From NCBI RefSeq assembly GCF_014650895.1, contig NZ_BMVV01000002.1, forward strand, positions 532,204 through 596,203: DNA of 64,000 nt. The letters run 5' to 3'. Positions within the stretch are counted from its first letter, which is position 1. Every line of letters starts with the position of its first letter. The notes beneath the pieces are model-generated. The model was not told the origin of the DNA, did no database searches, and was given only the letters and a program-made list of their open reading frames with translations. Source of the stretch: Streptomyces omiyaensis. GTDB taxonomy: Bacteria > Actinomycetota > Actinomycetes > Streptomycetales > Streptomycetaceae. Of the stretch, positions 1 to 8,816 are shown one piece after another. The position numbers were made by a program, and so were the translations under genes.

Positions 1-120
1 GTGACGTGTCTCGGCCATCTCCGGTGCGAAGTACGGACGAGGTGCTGACGCCACATCATGGATGTGGCTAACATCACGCCAACGCACCGGCAGTGCAGCC
101 GGGCCGTTGAGGAGGTGCGC

Positions 121-813
121 GTGCGTTCTGCCCGGGAAACACGTGGTGGCAAGCTGACCGTCTGCGGCATCCGCACCTCCTGGAACACCATCGGGGACGG
201 CGAGTTCTTCTGCGAGGAGTGCGGCGGGGACCGCAACTACCGGCGGCGCACCGGCCGCCGCCGGTTCGCCGTCCTCGGCGTCCCGCTCGTGCCCCGGGGC
301 TGTACCGGGCCGGTCGTGGAGTGCGCCGCCTGCCACACCCACTTCGGCACCGAGGTCCTGGAGCGGCCGACCACCGGCCGCTTCTCCGCCATGCTGCGGG
401 ACGCCGTCCACACCGTCGCCCTCGCCGTCCTCGCGGCCGGCGGCACCGGCTCCCGCGAGGTCCTCGACCGCGCGGTGCACGCCGTCCGCTCCGCCGGATA
501 CGCCGACTGCACGGCCGTCCAGCTCGTCGACCTGGTCGAGGCGCTGGAGGCCGACACCGGGCGGTTCATGCCGGAGATCAACCCCGAGGGCGCCCTCCTC
601 GCCATCGAGATCCACGAGGCCGTCGCCCCGCTCACCCCGCACCTGGAGCCCGCGGGCCGCGAGGCGCTGCTGCTCCAGGCCGCCCGGATCGCCCTCGCCG
701 ACGGCTGCTACAGCCCGGCCGAGCAGGAGGTCCTGGGCACCGTCGGGACGGCGCTCGGCCTCCTCCCCGAGGACGTCCTGCGGCTGCTCGCCTCCGCCCG
801 GACGGTCGCCTGA
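121..813 (+). CDS. TerB-like (tellurite resistance family) protein with N-terminal zinc-ribbon-like segment
   Basis: The 230-residue product has an N-terminal cysteine-rich segment (FFCEECGGDRNY, then VECAAC about 35 residues later) that looks like a zinc ribbon. The C-terminal helical half (EALLLQAARIALADG, SPAEQEVLGTVGTALGL) has the acidic-helix pattern of TerB domains. TerB proteins are linked to stress and metal responses at the membrane, but the molecular role is unclear. The frame is open from ATG 58. I chose GTG 121 because GAGGAGG lies at 109-115, five bases before it, and the protein then starts close to the conserved VCGIRTSW segment. It is convergent with the next gene, with only seven bases between the stops. 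Confidence 0.7.
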   Translation: MRSARETRGGKLTVCGIRTSWNTIGDGEFFCEECGGDRNYRRRTGRRRFAVLGVPLVPRGCTGPVVECAACHTHFGTEVLERPTTGRFSAMLRDAVHTVALAVLAAGGTGSREVLDRAVHAVRSAGYADCTAVQLVDLVEALEADTGRFMPEINPEGALLAIEIHEAVAPLTPHLEPAGREALLLQAARIALADGCYSPAEQEVLGTVGTALGLLPEDVLRLLASARTVA

Positions 814-820
814 ACCACGC

Positions 821-2191
821 TCACGGCACGATGTTCTGGTTGAGCCGGAAGACGTTGCCGGGGTCGTAGCGGCGCTTCACCTCGCGCAGCCGCGCGTAGT
901 TCTGCCGGTAGTTCACCCGGACCCGGTCCTGGTCGTCGGCGTCCATGAAGTTCACGTACCCGCCGGCCTCGGTGTGCGGGCGCAGCGCCCGGTCGTAGGC
1001 GCGGGTCCAGGCCACGCCGGCCGCCGTGCCGGACGGGTCGGTCCAGGTCGCGCCGATGGAGTGCGAGACGTCCGCGTCCCGGTAGGCGAAGGCGGTCTCC
1101 TCCGGGCCGGTGCGGTGGCAGGCCCCGTCGATCGGGAAGAGCGCGGTGTCCGACTCCATGGTCGGCATGGTCGCGCCGTACGCGGCGTGCGCGGCGACGG
1201 CCCCGTCGCTCAGCCCGCGGCTGAAGTTCCCCTTCCAGTAGTGGTACAGGCCGGCCGGCAGCTGCTCGTCGAAGAGCGTGTTGATCACCGGGTACGGCAT
1301 CCGCTCCATGAAGCGGCCGACCACCGGGCCCAGCCCGTCGAGCAGGGCCAGCACCTTCTCGTCGCCCTCGCGGGGGCCGCTGAAGCAGGTGAAGGCGGCG
1401 CAGACCGGACGCCCGTGCCAGCGCTCCGGCAGGAACGGTTCCTGCGGGCCGAGGGCCAGCACCAGGATGATGTTCAGCTCCTCGGGCGCGGCGGTGGCCG
1501 CCTCGTACCAGGCGCGGATCACCGCCTCGTCCTGCGGGTAGCAGGTCAGCCCGCCGAGCACCTCCGCCAGCGGGTGCAGCCGGTAGGCGAACTCGGTCAC
1601 CACGCCGAAGTTCCCGCCGCCGCCGCGCAGCGCCCAGAACAGGTCGGGGCGGCGCCCGGCGTCGCAGGAGACGAGGTCCCCGTCGGCGGTGACGACCTCC
1701 GCGCCGATCAGGTTGTCGCAGCTCAGCCCGTACCGGCGGGCGAGGTGGCCCATGCCGCCGCCCAGGGTCAGCCCGGCGACCCCGGTGGTGGAGACGACCC
1801 CGCCGGTGGTCGCGAGCCCGAAGGCGTGCGCCGCGTGGTCGAGGTCGCCCCAGGTGGCGCCGCCGCCCGCCCGGGCCGTGCGGTCCTCCGGATCGACCCG
1901 GACCTCCCGCATCGGGGAGAGGTCGACCACCAGGCCGTCGTCGACCGTGCCGAAGCCGGCGACCGAGTGGGAACCGCCGCGGACCGCGAGCGGGAGGCCG
2001 TGCTCCCGCGCGTGGCGGACCGCCGCGCTCACGTCGCCGGCGTCCGCGGCGCGGACGACGACGGCGGGACGGCGGTCGTGCAGGGCGTTGTAGACCCGCC
2101 GGGACTCCTCGTACGAGGGGTCGCCGGGGGTGACGACGGTGCCGCGCACGGCACCGCGGAGCGCGTCCAGGGTCTCCGTCGAAGTGGTCAT
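821..2191 (-). CDS. FAD-binding PCMH-type oxidoreductase with BBE C-terminus
   Basis: Berberine-bridge-enzyme-like flavoprotein of 456 residues, probably oxidising a sugar, alcohol or secondary metabolite with oxygen as acceptor. The PCMH FAD domain shows PAVVVRAADAGDV, then LAVRGGSHSVAGFG, whose His is the usual covalent FAD attachment site, and GLTLGGGMGHLARRYGL. The Cys that makes the second FAD bond in bicovalent members is absent (STTGVAGLTLGG). The C-terminus YDPGNVFRLNQNI is the typical BBE end. ATG 2191 is preceded by CGGGAGC; an upstream in-frame ATG at 2251 has no comparable site. It lies 78 bases downstream of the LuxR-type regulator on the same strand, so that regulator may control it. 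The substrate cannot be deduced. Confidence 0.85.
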   Translation of the reverse strand: MTTSTETLDALRGAVRGTVVTPGDPSYEESRRVYNALHDRRPAVVVRAADAGDVSAAVRHAREHGLPLAVRGGSHSVAGFGTVDDGLVVDLSPMREVRVDPEDRTARAGGGATWGDLDHAAHAFGLATTGGVVSTTGVAGLTLGGGMGHLARRYGLSCDNLIGAEVVTADGDLVSCDAGRRPDLFWALRGGGGNFGVVTEFAYRLHPLAEVLGGLTCYPQDEAVIRAWYEAATAAPEELNIILVLALGPQEPFLPERWHGRPVCAAFTCFSGPREGDEKVLALLDGLGPVVGRFMERMPYPVINTLFDEQLPAGLYHYWKGNFSRGLSDGAVAAHAAYGATMPTMESDTALFPIDGACHRTGPEETAFAYRDADVSHSIGATWTDPSGTAAGVAWTRAYDRALRPHTEAGGYVNFMDADDQDRVRVNYRQNYARLREVKRRYDPGNVFRLNQNIVP

Positions 2192-2269
2192 GCTCCCGGT
2201 GTACGCGTCCGGTCCCGGCGGCCGCATCGCCCGGACCGCCCATTCCGGCACCGCCGCGGGATGGGCGAT

Positions 2270-3928
2270 TCAGACCAGGCCGTGCGCGTAGGCGTAGGCG
2301 GTCGCGGCGGCGCGCGAGGAGACGCCCAGCTTGGCGAAGACGTTGTTGAGGTGCCGGGCGACCGTGTGCTCGCTGATGACCAGGGCGCCGGCGACGCCCT
2401 TGTTCGTCGCGCCCCCGGCGACCAGCCGCAGCACCTCGGCCTCCCGGGCGGTCAGCCCGCCCGGCAGCCGGCGGCGGGACGCGGCCGTCAGCAGCGCGGC
2501 GGCCCGGCGGGCGTCGGGACCGGCGCCGAGCCGCTCGAAGGCGTCCCGGGCGGAGGCCAGCTCCAGCCGGGCGGCCTCCTGGTCCCCGGCGGCCCGGTCG
2601 GCCGCCGCGATCAGCATCCGCGTCTGCGCCGCCTCGTACGGCACCCGCAGCCGCAGCCACCCCTCCAGCGCCCGCCGCAGCGGGGGCAGCGCCTCCTCGG
2701 TCCCCCCGGCCAGGGCCACCGCGCCGGCCGCCGTGTCGGCGAGGGCGCGCAGCAGCGGCACGTCACCGGCGAGGGCGTCGAGCTCCGCCGCCGCGTCCGC
2801 CGCGTCCCGTACGCCTCCGCAGGCGAGGGCGACCTCGGTGGCGGCGGCGAGCAGCCGGGCCCGGGCCAGCGGGCCGCGGTGGGCGTCCTGGCAGACCAGG
2901 GCGAGGCGCAGTCCGGCCGCCGCGGCGTCGGCGCGGCCCTGCGCGAGGCGCAGCAGGGCGAGTCCCGGCTGGGGGAGCCGGCCCAGTTCGTGGGCGTGGG
3001 CGTAGGAGCGGGCGGCCTCGTCCAGGCGGCCCTGGCGGCGCTGCACGTCCCCGGCGGCGCAGTAGGCGGCGGCCGCCGCCTCCAGGCAGTCCACGGGCAC
3101 CTCGCGGCAGGCCCGCCGGGCCTCCTCCTCGGCCGCCCGCCACTCCCCGAGGAGGTCCAGGACGTCGACCCGGTGGGCCCGGCAGACCCCGCGGAAGGGG
3201 TTCTCGCCGGTGTCCGAGGCGGCGCACCACTCCATCGCGGTACGGGTCCACTCGGCGGCCCGGCCGAGGTCGGCGGCCTCCATGCACTGGGTGAGCGCCA
3301 GGCAGTAGAGCCAGCCGGTGAAGACGCGGCTGAGCTCGCCGGCGGCGGCCGCGCACATCGCCTCGTCGAGGAGGGCGAGCCCTTCCGCCCGGCGGCCCTG
3401 GGCGAGCAGCGCGGCGCAGGAGGCCTGGCGGCTGAGGGCCAGCAGGTCGGGGCTGCCGGACCCCTCGGCGAGGCGGGTCATGAGGCCGGTCGCGGCGAGC
3501 GCGGCGGTCCCGTCGCCGCGGGCGGTGGCCTCCTCGGCGTCGGCCCAGGCGAGGAAGGACTGCTCGGGACAGGGCGGCAGCCCGTCCAGGTGGTGGCGGG
3601 CGCGGTGCAGCCAGCCGGCCGCGACGGCGGGCCGGCCCAGGCCCGCGTACTCGTAGTGGAGCCACCAGGCGGCCATCCCGGCGCCCCGGTGGTCTCCGGC
3701 CGCCACGTGGGCGGAGTGCGAGCGGAGCCGGGCGGCGACGGACTCGTCGAGGTGGCCGGACCACCAGGCGGCGTCGGAGAGCGCGCCGAGGTCGTCGGCG
3801 GTCAGCGCCTCGTCGGGCTGCCGGTCGCGGGCGTGCAGCAGCGCGTACGCCTCGGTCCAGGCCTCGCGGGACACCGCGTCACGGGCCCGGCCGGCGCGGT
3901 CGATCACGGGTGCGGACACGGCCCTCAC
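2270..3928 (-). CDS. LuxR-family regulator with TPR-like N-terminal region
   Basis: Transcription factor of about 552 residues. The last 65 residues form a LuxR helix-turn-helix: LTAREAEVLRLVAGGATNKG, then ISEHTVARHLNNVFAKLGVSSR. The preceding roughly 470 residues are Ala/Arg-rich helices with TPR-like spacing, as in MalT-related and other large LuxR regulators, but I see no P-loop, so this is not a full LAL protein. GTG 3928 and GTG 3919 are both possible starts; GGAAGGG abuts the first and GAGGG is two bases before the second. It is followed on the same strand by the flavin oxidoreductase, its most likely target. Confidence 0.8.
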   Translation of the reverse strand: MRAVSAPVIDRAGRARDAVSREAWTEAYALLHARDRQPDEALTADDLGALSDAAWWSGHLDESVAARLRSHSAHVAAGDHRGAGMAAWWLHYEYAGLGRPAVAAGWLHRARHHLDGLPPCPEQSFLAWADAEEATARGDGTAALAATGLMTRLAEGSGSPDLLALSRQASCAALLAQGRRAEGLALLDEAMCAAAAGELSRVFTGWLYCLALTQCMEAADLGRAAEWTRTAMEWCAASDTGENPFRGVCRAHRVDVLDLLGEWRAAEEEARRACREVPVDCLEAAAAAYCAAGDVQRRQGRLDEAARSYAHAHELGRLPQPGLALLRLAQGRADAAAAGLRLALVCQDAHRGPLARARLLAAATEVALACGGVRDAADAAAELDALAGDVPLLRALADTAAGAVALAGGTEEALPPLRRALEGWLRLRVPYEAAQTRMLIAAADRAAGDQEAARLELASARDAFERLGAGPDARRAAALLTAASRRRLPGGLTAREAEVLRLVAGGATNKGVAGALVISEHTVARHLNNVFAKLGVSSRAAATAYAYAHGLV

Positions 3929-4021
3929 CCCTTCCGGTCCTTCCAGCGTAGGACCGGACGCGGGAAGGGGGCACCCGGTGGGCGCCCCCTTCCGTCGCGC
4001 TCCCGGCGGGGGAGCGCCGCG

Positions 4022-5389
4022 TCAGTCGATCGCGCCGCTCGCGCGGAGCATGTCCTCGCGCTCGACGATCTTCACGCGCTCGCGGCCCTGCGGCTCGCCC
4101 AGCGCCTTCTCGGCGGCGTCGAGGGCGTACCAGCCGTCCCACGTCGTGTAGGTGAGGCCCTTGCCCTCCAGGAAGCCGACGACCGCGTCGGTCTCCGGGC
4201 TGGCCGGGGCGAGGAGGCGGCCGGCGGCGAAGTCCTCCAGGAGGTGGGCGACGGTCTCGTTGGCGTCGCCCTTGGTGTGGCCGATGAGGCCGACCGGGCC
4301 GCGGCGGATCCAGCCGGTGACGTAGGTGGAGGCCATGGGCTCGTCGCCCTCCATCACGCGCCCGCCCTGGTCCGGGACGGTGCCGCTGACGGCGTCCCAG
4401 GGCAGCTTGGGGAGCTCGTCGGAGAGGTAGCCGACCGCGCGGTAGACGGACCGCACGTCCCAGTCGGTGGTGACGCCGGTGCCCTTGACGTTGCCGGTGC
4501 CGTCGAGCTCGGTGCGCTCGGTGCGCAGGCCGACGACCTCGCCGTTCTCGCCGAGGATCTCGACCGGGGACTCGAAGAAGTGCAGGAAGAGCTTGTGCGG
4601 GCGGTCGCCGACGTCGCGGATCGCCCAGTTCTCCAGGGTCTTGGCGACCATGTCGGTCTGCTTGTTCTTGCGGCGCTCGGCGATCGAGCCCTCGTCGTAG
4701 TCGATGTCCTCGGGGTTGACGATGACCTCGATGGTGGGGGAGTGGTCCAGCTCGCGCAGCTCCATGGGGCTGAACTTGGCCTGGGCCGGGCCGCGGCGCC
4801 CGAAGACGTGGATCTCGACGGCCTTGTTGGCCTTCAGGCCCTCGTGGACGTTGGCCGGGATCTCGGTCGGCAGGAGCTCCTCGGCGGTCTTGGCGAGGAT
4901 GCGGGCGACGTCGAGGGCCACGTTGCCGACGCCGAGGACGGCGACCTTCTCGGCGGACAGGTCCCAGGTGCGCGGGACGTCCGGGTGGCCGTCGTACCAG
5001 GACGCGAAGTCGGCGGCGCCGAAGGAGCCGTCCAGGTCGACGCCGGGGATCTTCAGCTCGCGGTCGAACATGGCGCCGGTGGAGAAGACCACGGCGTCGT
5101 AGAAGGACCGCAGGTCGTCCAGGTGGATGTCGGTGCCGTAGTTCACGTTGCCGAAGAGGCGGACCTGCGGCTTGTCGAGGACCTGGTGGAGGGCGGTGAC
5201 GATGCCCTTGATCCGCGGGTGGTCGGGGGCGACGCCGTAGCGGATCAGGCCGAAGGGGGCCGGCATCCGCTCGAAGATGTCGATGGACACGCCCGGCTCG
5301 GTGGCGGTGTCGGACTTCAGCAGCGCGTCGGCGGCGTAGATGCCGGCGGGGCCGGCGCCGACGATCGCGACCCGGAGGGGGCGGGGCAT
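4022..5389 (-). CDS. NADPH-ferredoxin reductase (adrenodoxin-reductase/FprA type)
   Basis: Soluble FAD enzyme of 455 residues passing electrons from NADPH to ferredoxin, for example for cytochromes P450 or Fe-S biogenesis. The N-terminus RVAIVGAGPAGIYAADALL is the FAD dinucleotide fold, followed by FGLIRYGVAPDHPRIKGI, a signature of the adrenodoxin-reductase/FprA family. VAVLGVGNVALDVARIL is the NADPH fold and WIRRGPVGLIGHTKGDA the C-terminal flavin contact. ATG 5389 follows GAAGGGA by seven bases and gives the family-typical N-terminus; the frame is open further upstream to 5434 but without an RBS. An AT-rich region with a TTAGG/CCTAA dyad precedes it, so iron control is possible. Confidence 0.9.
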   Translation of the reverse strand: MPRPLRVAIVGAGPAGIYAADALLKSDTATEPGVSIDIFERMPAPFGLIRYGVAPDHPRIKGIVTALHQVLDKPQVRLFGNVNYGTDIHLDDLRSFYDAVVFSTGAMFDRELKIPGVDLDGSFGAADFASWYDGHPDVPRTWDLSAEKVAVLGVGNVALDVARILAKTAEELLPTEIPANVHEGLKANKAVEIHVFGRRGPAQAKFSPMELRELDHSPTIEVIVNPEDIDYDEGSIAERRKNKQTDMVAKTLENWAIRDVGDRPHKLFLHFFESPVEILGENGEVVGLRTERTELDGTGNVKGTGVTTDWDVRSVYRAVGYLSDELPKLPWDAVSGTVPDQGGRVMEGDEPMASTYVTGWIRRGPVGLIGHTKGDANETVAHLLEDFAAGRLLAPASPETDAVVGFLEGKGLTYTTWDGWYALDAAEKALGEPQGRERVKIVEREDMLRASGAID

Positions 5390-5434
5390 GACTGGGTTCC
5401 CTTCGCGTACGGGGTGCGGCGGAACCGCCGACAC

Positions 5435-5448
5435 TTAGGCCACCCTAA
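5435..5448 (-). promoter_or_regulatory. Dyad TTAGG-N4-CCTAA, partial resemblance to an iron box
   Basis: TTAGGGTGGCCTAA on the minus strand is a perfect 5-bp inverted repeat 46 bases upstream of the ferredoxin reductase start, next to AT-rich TTAATTA. It resembles the inner and right part of the DtxR/DmdR iron box (TTAGGTTAGGCTCACCTAA), matching about 12 of 19 positions. The arms are closer together than in a canonical box, so the assignment is tentative. Confidence 0.35.
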
Positions 5449-5492
5449 TTAACGCGGGGGCGAAAGTGGTACCCGACCCCGGTCTATGGCCC

Positions 5493-5509
5493 CATAAGGC
5501 GAACTTATG
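5493..5509. promoter_or_regulatory. Operator-like inverted repeat CATAAG-N5-CTTATG
   Basis: A perfect 6-bp inverted repeat with a 5-base centre (CATAAGGCGAACTTATG) stands in an unusually AT-rich patch between the small membrane protein gene and the ferredoxin reductase, about 105 bases upstream of the latter's start. It is short for a terminator and has no T tract, so a protein-binding site is more likely. The regulator is unknown. Confidence 0.35.
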
Positions 5510-5607
5510 ACTTCCCAAAGATCGGCCTGGGGCGGGGCCGTCGGCAGGGCGTGATCGCAGGGGGCGGGGGTGCGCCCGGCCGTCCCTTCCCGGCCGGGCG
5601 CCTCCGG

Positions 5608-6021
5608 TCATCCCCGCGCGGCGAACACCGCCAGGGCGATCAGCAGGACGGCGGCGACGGCGGCCGCCACCGGCCCCCAGGCGACGCCGCGGGCCGCGGG
5701 GGGCTCCGGGGCGCGGGGCGCGCGGGTGGTGACGAGCTCGGCGCCGTCCGGGGCGGGCTCCGCGGGCAGGGCGGCCGTCACGGCCTCCCCGAAGGCGAGC
5801 GCGGCGGCCTCGTCGACGTCGGTGACGCGGTAGATCGTGGGCTCGTTCGCGCCCGAGGCCGTGAGGACGATCGCGAGGGACCGGCCCTCGGCGTGCACGA
5901 ACGAGATCGCCGCCAGCGGTATGTGGTGTTCCTTGTCCGGCCGGTGCAGGGTGACCGGCCCGCCGGCGAAGCGAAGAACCGATTCGCCACCGCGCAGGAC
6001 CAGAGAAGGGGTGGCCGTCAT
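5608..6021 (-). CDS. Small tail-anchored membrane protein, PH-like N-terminal part
   Basis: The 137-residue product has a beta-rich, charged N-terminal domain (residues 1-75, LVLRGGESVLRFAGGPVTLHRP), a proline/alanine-rich linker, and one C-terminal membrane helix (VAAAVAAVLLIALAVFAARG) with almost nothing after it. This suggests a cytoplasmic domain anchored by its tail. The N-terminal part resembles PH-like domains of small actinobacterial membrane proteins, but I cannot name a family with confidence. GGAGGA nine bases before ATG 6021 supports the start. The upstream leader contains strong alternative hairpins (6161-6231). Confidence 0.65.
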   Translation of the reverse strand: MTATPSLVLRGGESVLRFAGGPVTLHRPDKEHHIPLAAISFVHAEGRSLAIVLTASGANEPTIYRVTDVDEAAALAFGEAVTAALPAEPAPDGAELVTTRAPRAPEPPAARGVAWGPVAAAVAAVLLIALAVFAARG

Positions 6022-6681
6022 CGTCCGCAGTCCTCCGCCGCCGTCGGTCGGTCCCGGGGCGCCTCCGGGCGACAGGGCGGCGCTCCCGCGCCGATCGTAG
6101 GGGCACCGGCCCGCCCCGCACCACGTCCGGCCCGGTGGCGCCGTCCCGCGGGGCGGAAACGGGGCGCTCCGTGCGCCCCCTGTGCGCGCCCCGGCGTGCG
6201 CCGGGGCGAAAACAGGGGGCGCTCCGGGAGCAATTCCGAGGCCGCCGAGGACGGCCGTTCGGAAATCCCCCGAATGTGCGGTGCTCCGCCGATTTCGCGC
6301 CCGACTCGGCGGCCGCGAATCGAATTATCCGCTCGAACATCCCGCCCGGGTGGCGTGCGGGAACGTCCCGAACTCCCTTGGTGCGTCCCCCGATTCTACG
6401 GATCACCGGTCACCCGGGAGTGGGGAAGCGGGAAATGGATTCAGAAAGGCATACGTTGGTGAAGGAAGACACCAGGAGAGAACGACCACGGGGGAAGTCG
6501 GAGCGGCGCGGCACGCGGAGCCGGAAATGCGCGGGAACGGCGCGAGGGGATCCCCCGCCCGGGACCGGCGGCCGGACCGCGGCCCCGCCGTCCCCCGCGG
6601 CCGCTCGTTCGCACAGGGACACCGCACGGCGGACCCGCCCGGCCACCGCCGGGCCCGGACCGCCGGGGAGGAGGGCCGGTC
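6022..6681. other. Non-coding stretch with structured leader
   Basis: This 660-base stretch separates two divergent genes. It holds the nested and alternative hairpins at 6161-6231, then a less GC-rich part (about 6225-6330 and 6420-6480) suited to promoters. The open frames here lack start signals and coding character, so I see no convincing gene. Confidence 0.5.
6161..6231. other. Nested and mutually exclusive hairpins
   Basis: An outer 11-bp stem (6173-6183 with 6212-6222) encloses a 10-bp inner stem (6187-6196 with 6199-6208). A competing 7-bp hairpin, 6161-6167 with 6173-6179, uses the same bases as the left arm of the outer stem, and GCTCC/GGAGC at 6221-6231 overlaps the right arm. The geometry resembles an attenuator or a structured 5' leader. 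It could belong to the minus-strand gene starting at 6021 or to the plus-strand gene at 6682. Confidence 0.45.
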
Positions 6682-6897
6682 ATGACACTGCCGATCGGGG
6701 CGTACGTCGTGGAGATCCGCACCGGACGGGTCGCGAGAGTGATGGGCCACGAGGGCCCGTACGTCCAGATCCGCCCGCTCGGCGGCGGACGCGAGTGGGA
6801 CGTGGAGCCCGAGGAGGTCCGCGAGGCCACCTCCGCGGAGCGCCTCAGCGCCGCCACCGCCCACGTCAACGCCCGCAGCCGCGGCGAGGTCCCCTGA
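6682..6897 (+). CDS. Small conserved-looking hypothetical protein
   Basis: The 71-residue soluble protein begins MTLPIGAYVVEIRTGRVARV and continues with a beta-rich first half (GPYVQIRPLGGGREWDVEPEEV) and a helical tail. The pattern is compatible with a small barrel, but I do not recognise a named domain. The start is strongly supported by GGAGGAGGG seven bases before ATG 6682. Codon use is typical of the surrounding genes. It stands alone upstream of recO, separated by a C-rich repetitive spacer. Confidence 0.65.
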   Translation: MTLPIGAYVVEIRTGRVARVMGHEGPYVQIRPLGGGREWDVEPEEVREATSAERLSAATAHVNARSRGEVP

Positions 6898-7060
6898 TCC
6901 GGCCCCGGCCTGCCCGGCCGCCCCGCCCGGCCTTCCCGGCCGCCCCCGCCCGGGCCTCCGGCCGCCGTCCCGCCCGGGCACGGTCGCCGGCCCCGGACGC
7001 GGCCGCCGGCCCCGCCTCCGGGGTGCGGCCCCCGGCACCCGGTCCCCTCCGGCACCCCGG

Positions 7061-7100
7061 CCGCCCCGAGTCCGCCCCGGCCGCCCCGAGTCCGCCCCGG
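7061..7100. repeat. Perfect 20-bp tandem duplication
   Basis: CCGCCCCGAGTCCGCCCCGG occurs twice head to tail (7061-7080 and 7081-7100) within a C-rich spacer before recO. It probably arose by replication slippage. No function is apparent. Confidence 0.8.
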
Positions 7101-7191
7101 GGCCCATGCCCGCCTCCCCGCCCCGTCCGCCTCCGGGCCGGATCCGGAGGACCCGCGCCCGGGCCGCTCCCGCGTACGGGAGAATGGGCCC

Positions 7192-7941
7192 ATGAGTCTG
7201 TTCCGCGACGACGGCATCGTGCTGCGCACCCAGAAGCTGGGCGAAGCGGATCGCATCATCACGATCCTCACGCGCGGACACGGACGGGTGCGCGCCGTCG
7301 CGCGCGGGGTGCGCCGGACCAAGTCGAAGTTCGGCGCCCGTCTCGAACCCTTCTCCCACGTGGACGTGCAGTTCTTCGCCCGCGGCAGCGAGCTGGTCGG
7401 ACGGGGACTGCCGCTCTGCACCCAGAGCGAGACCATCGCCGCCTACGGCGGCGGCATCGTCACCGACTACGCCCGCTACACCGCCGGCACCGCGATGCTG
7501 GAGACGGCGGAGCGCTTCACCGACCACGAGGGCGAGCCGGCCGTCCAGCAGTACCTGCTGCTCGTCGGCGGGCTGCGGACCCTCGCCCGCGGCGAACACG
7601 CCCCCCACCTCATCCTCGACGCCTTCCTCCTCCGCTCCCTCGCCGTCAACGGCTACGCGCCCTCCTTCTCCGACTGCGCCAAGTGCGGCCTCGACGGGCC
7701 GAACCGCTTCTTCTCCGTCGCGGCGGGCGGCGTCATATGCGGCGACTGCCGGGTGCCCGGAAGCGTCGTACCCTCAGCGGAGGCCATCGGCCTGCTCAGC
7801 GCCCTGCTCACCGGCGACTGGGCGACGGCGGACGCGTGCGAGCCGCGTCACGTCAGGGAGGGCAGCGGACTCGTCTCCGCCTACCTGCACTGGCACCTGG
7901 AGCGCGGCCTGCGCTCCCTGCGGTACGTAGAGAAAAGCTAG
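7192..7941 (+). CDS. recO: DNA repair protein RecO
   Basis: Recombination mediator that loads RecA on single-stranded DNA together with RecR. The 249-residue protein begins with the OB-fold signature [21 protein letters not shown] and continues with [13 protein letters not shown] zinc finger follows in the C-terminal part (CAKCG about residue 163, then CGDCR about 18 residues later), the form found in Gram-positive RecO. GAGAAT lies six bases before ATG 7192 without a Shine-Dalgarno, suggesting a leaderless mRNA. uppS follows 13 bases downstream, an order common in actinobacteria. Confidence 0.96.
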   Translation: MSLFRDDGIVLRTQKLGEADRIITILTRGHGRVRAVARGVRRTKSKFGARLEPFSHVDVQFFARGSELVGRGLPLCTQSETIAAYGGGIVTDYARYTAGTAMLETAERFTDHEGEPAVQQYLLLVGGLRTLARGEHAPHLILDAFLLRSLAVNGYAPSFSDCAKCGLDGPNRFFSVAAGGVICGDCRVPGSVVPSAEAIGLLSALLTGDWATADACEPRHVREGSGLVSAYLHWHLERGLRSLRYVEKS

Positions 7942-7954
7942 GAGAGACCACGTC

Positions 7955-8779
7955 ATGGCCATCGCACGACTCCTCGGTCGCCAGCGCCGGGAGTACAGCA
8001 CCCCCGAGCCGCACCCGTCCGGCGCCCGCCCGCCGAAGCTCCAGTCCGAGCTCGTGCCGGAACACGTCGCGATCGTCATGGACGGCAACGGGCGCTGGGC
8101 CAAGGAGCGCGGCCTGCCCCGCACCGAGGGCCACAAGGTCGGTGCCGAACAGGTCCTCGACGTCCTCCAGGGCGCCATCGAGATGGGCGTCGGCTCGATC
8201 TCCCTCTACGCCTTCTCCACCGAGAACTGGAAGCGCTCTCCCGAGGAGGTGCGCTTCCTGATGAACTTCAACCGCGACTTCATCCGCAAGAGCCGCGACC
8301 AGCTCGACTCCCTCGGCGTGCGGGTCCGCTGGGTCGGCCGGATGCCCAAGCTGTGGAAGTCCGTCGCCAAGGAGCTCCAGGTCGCCCAGGAGCAGACCAA
8401 GGACAACACGAAGCTCACGCTCTACTTCTGCATGAACTACGGCGGCCGCGCGGAGCTCACCGACGCGGCGCAGGCGCTCGCGGAGGACGTGAGGGCCGGC
8501 CGGCTCGACCCGTCGAAGATCACCGAGAAGACGATCCAGAAGTACCTCTACTACCCGGACATGCCGGACGTCGACCTCTTCCTGCGGCCCAGCGGCGAGC
8601 AGCGCACCTCCAACTACCTGATCTGGCAGAGCGCGTACGCCGAGATGGTCTTCCAGGACGTGCTGTGGCCCGACTTCGACCGCCGCGACCTGTGGCGGGC
8701 CTGCGTCGAGTACGCCCAGCGCGACCGCCGCTTCGGCGGCGTCGACCCGGCCGACCTCGCCGTCCTCGACAAGGGGTGA
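7955..8779 (+). CDS. uppS: Isoprenyl transferase (undecaprenyl diphosphate synthase type)
   Basis: Cis-prenyltransferase of 274 residues that condenses isopentenyl diphosphate onto an allylic primer to make the lipid carrier for cell-wall synthesis. [17 protein letters not shown] carries the catalytic Asp (residue 43). [16 protein letters not shown] and [19 protein letters not shown] are the family motifs, the last binding diphosphate. AGGAGAGA before ATG 7955 is a good ribosome site. It is probably co-transcribed with recO. Streptomyces carry more than one cis-prenyltransferase, so exact chain length is not certain. Confidence 0.95.
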   Translation: MAIARLLGRQRREYSTPEPHPSGARPPKLQSELVPEHVAIVMDGNGRWAKERGLPRTEGHKVGAEQVLDVLQGAIEMGVGSISLYAFSTENWKRSPEEVRFLMNFNRDFIRKSRDQLDSLGVRVRWVGRMPKLWKSVAKELQVAQEQTKDNTKLTLYFCMNYGGRAELTDAAQALAEDVRAGRLDPSKITEKTIQKYLYYPDMPDVDLFLRPSGEQRTSNYLIWQSAYAEMVFQDVLWPDFDRRDLWRACVEYAQRDRRFGGVDPADLAVLDKG

Positions 8780-8816
8780 CACCGGCCCGCCGGCGGAAGC
8801 CGCTACGATCCGGCGC

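Noticed and set aside
974..5452. A 1492-codon open frame on the plus strand across four genes
   Set aside because: It lies opposite well-recognised minus-strand genes, is low-complexity Gly/Arg/Ala, and arises because stop codons are rare in GC-rich DNA.
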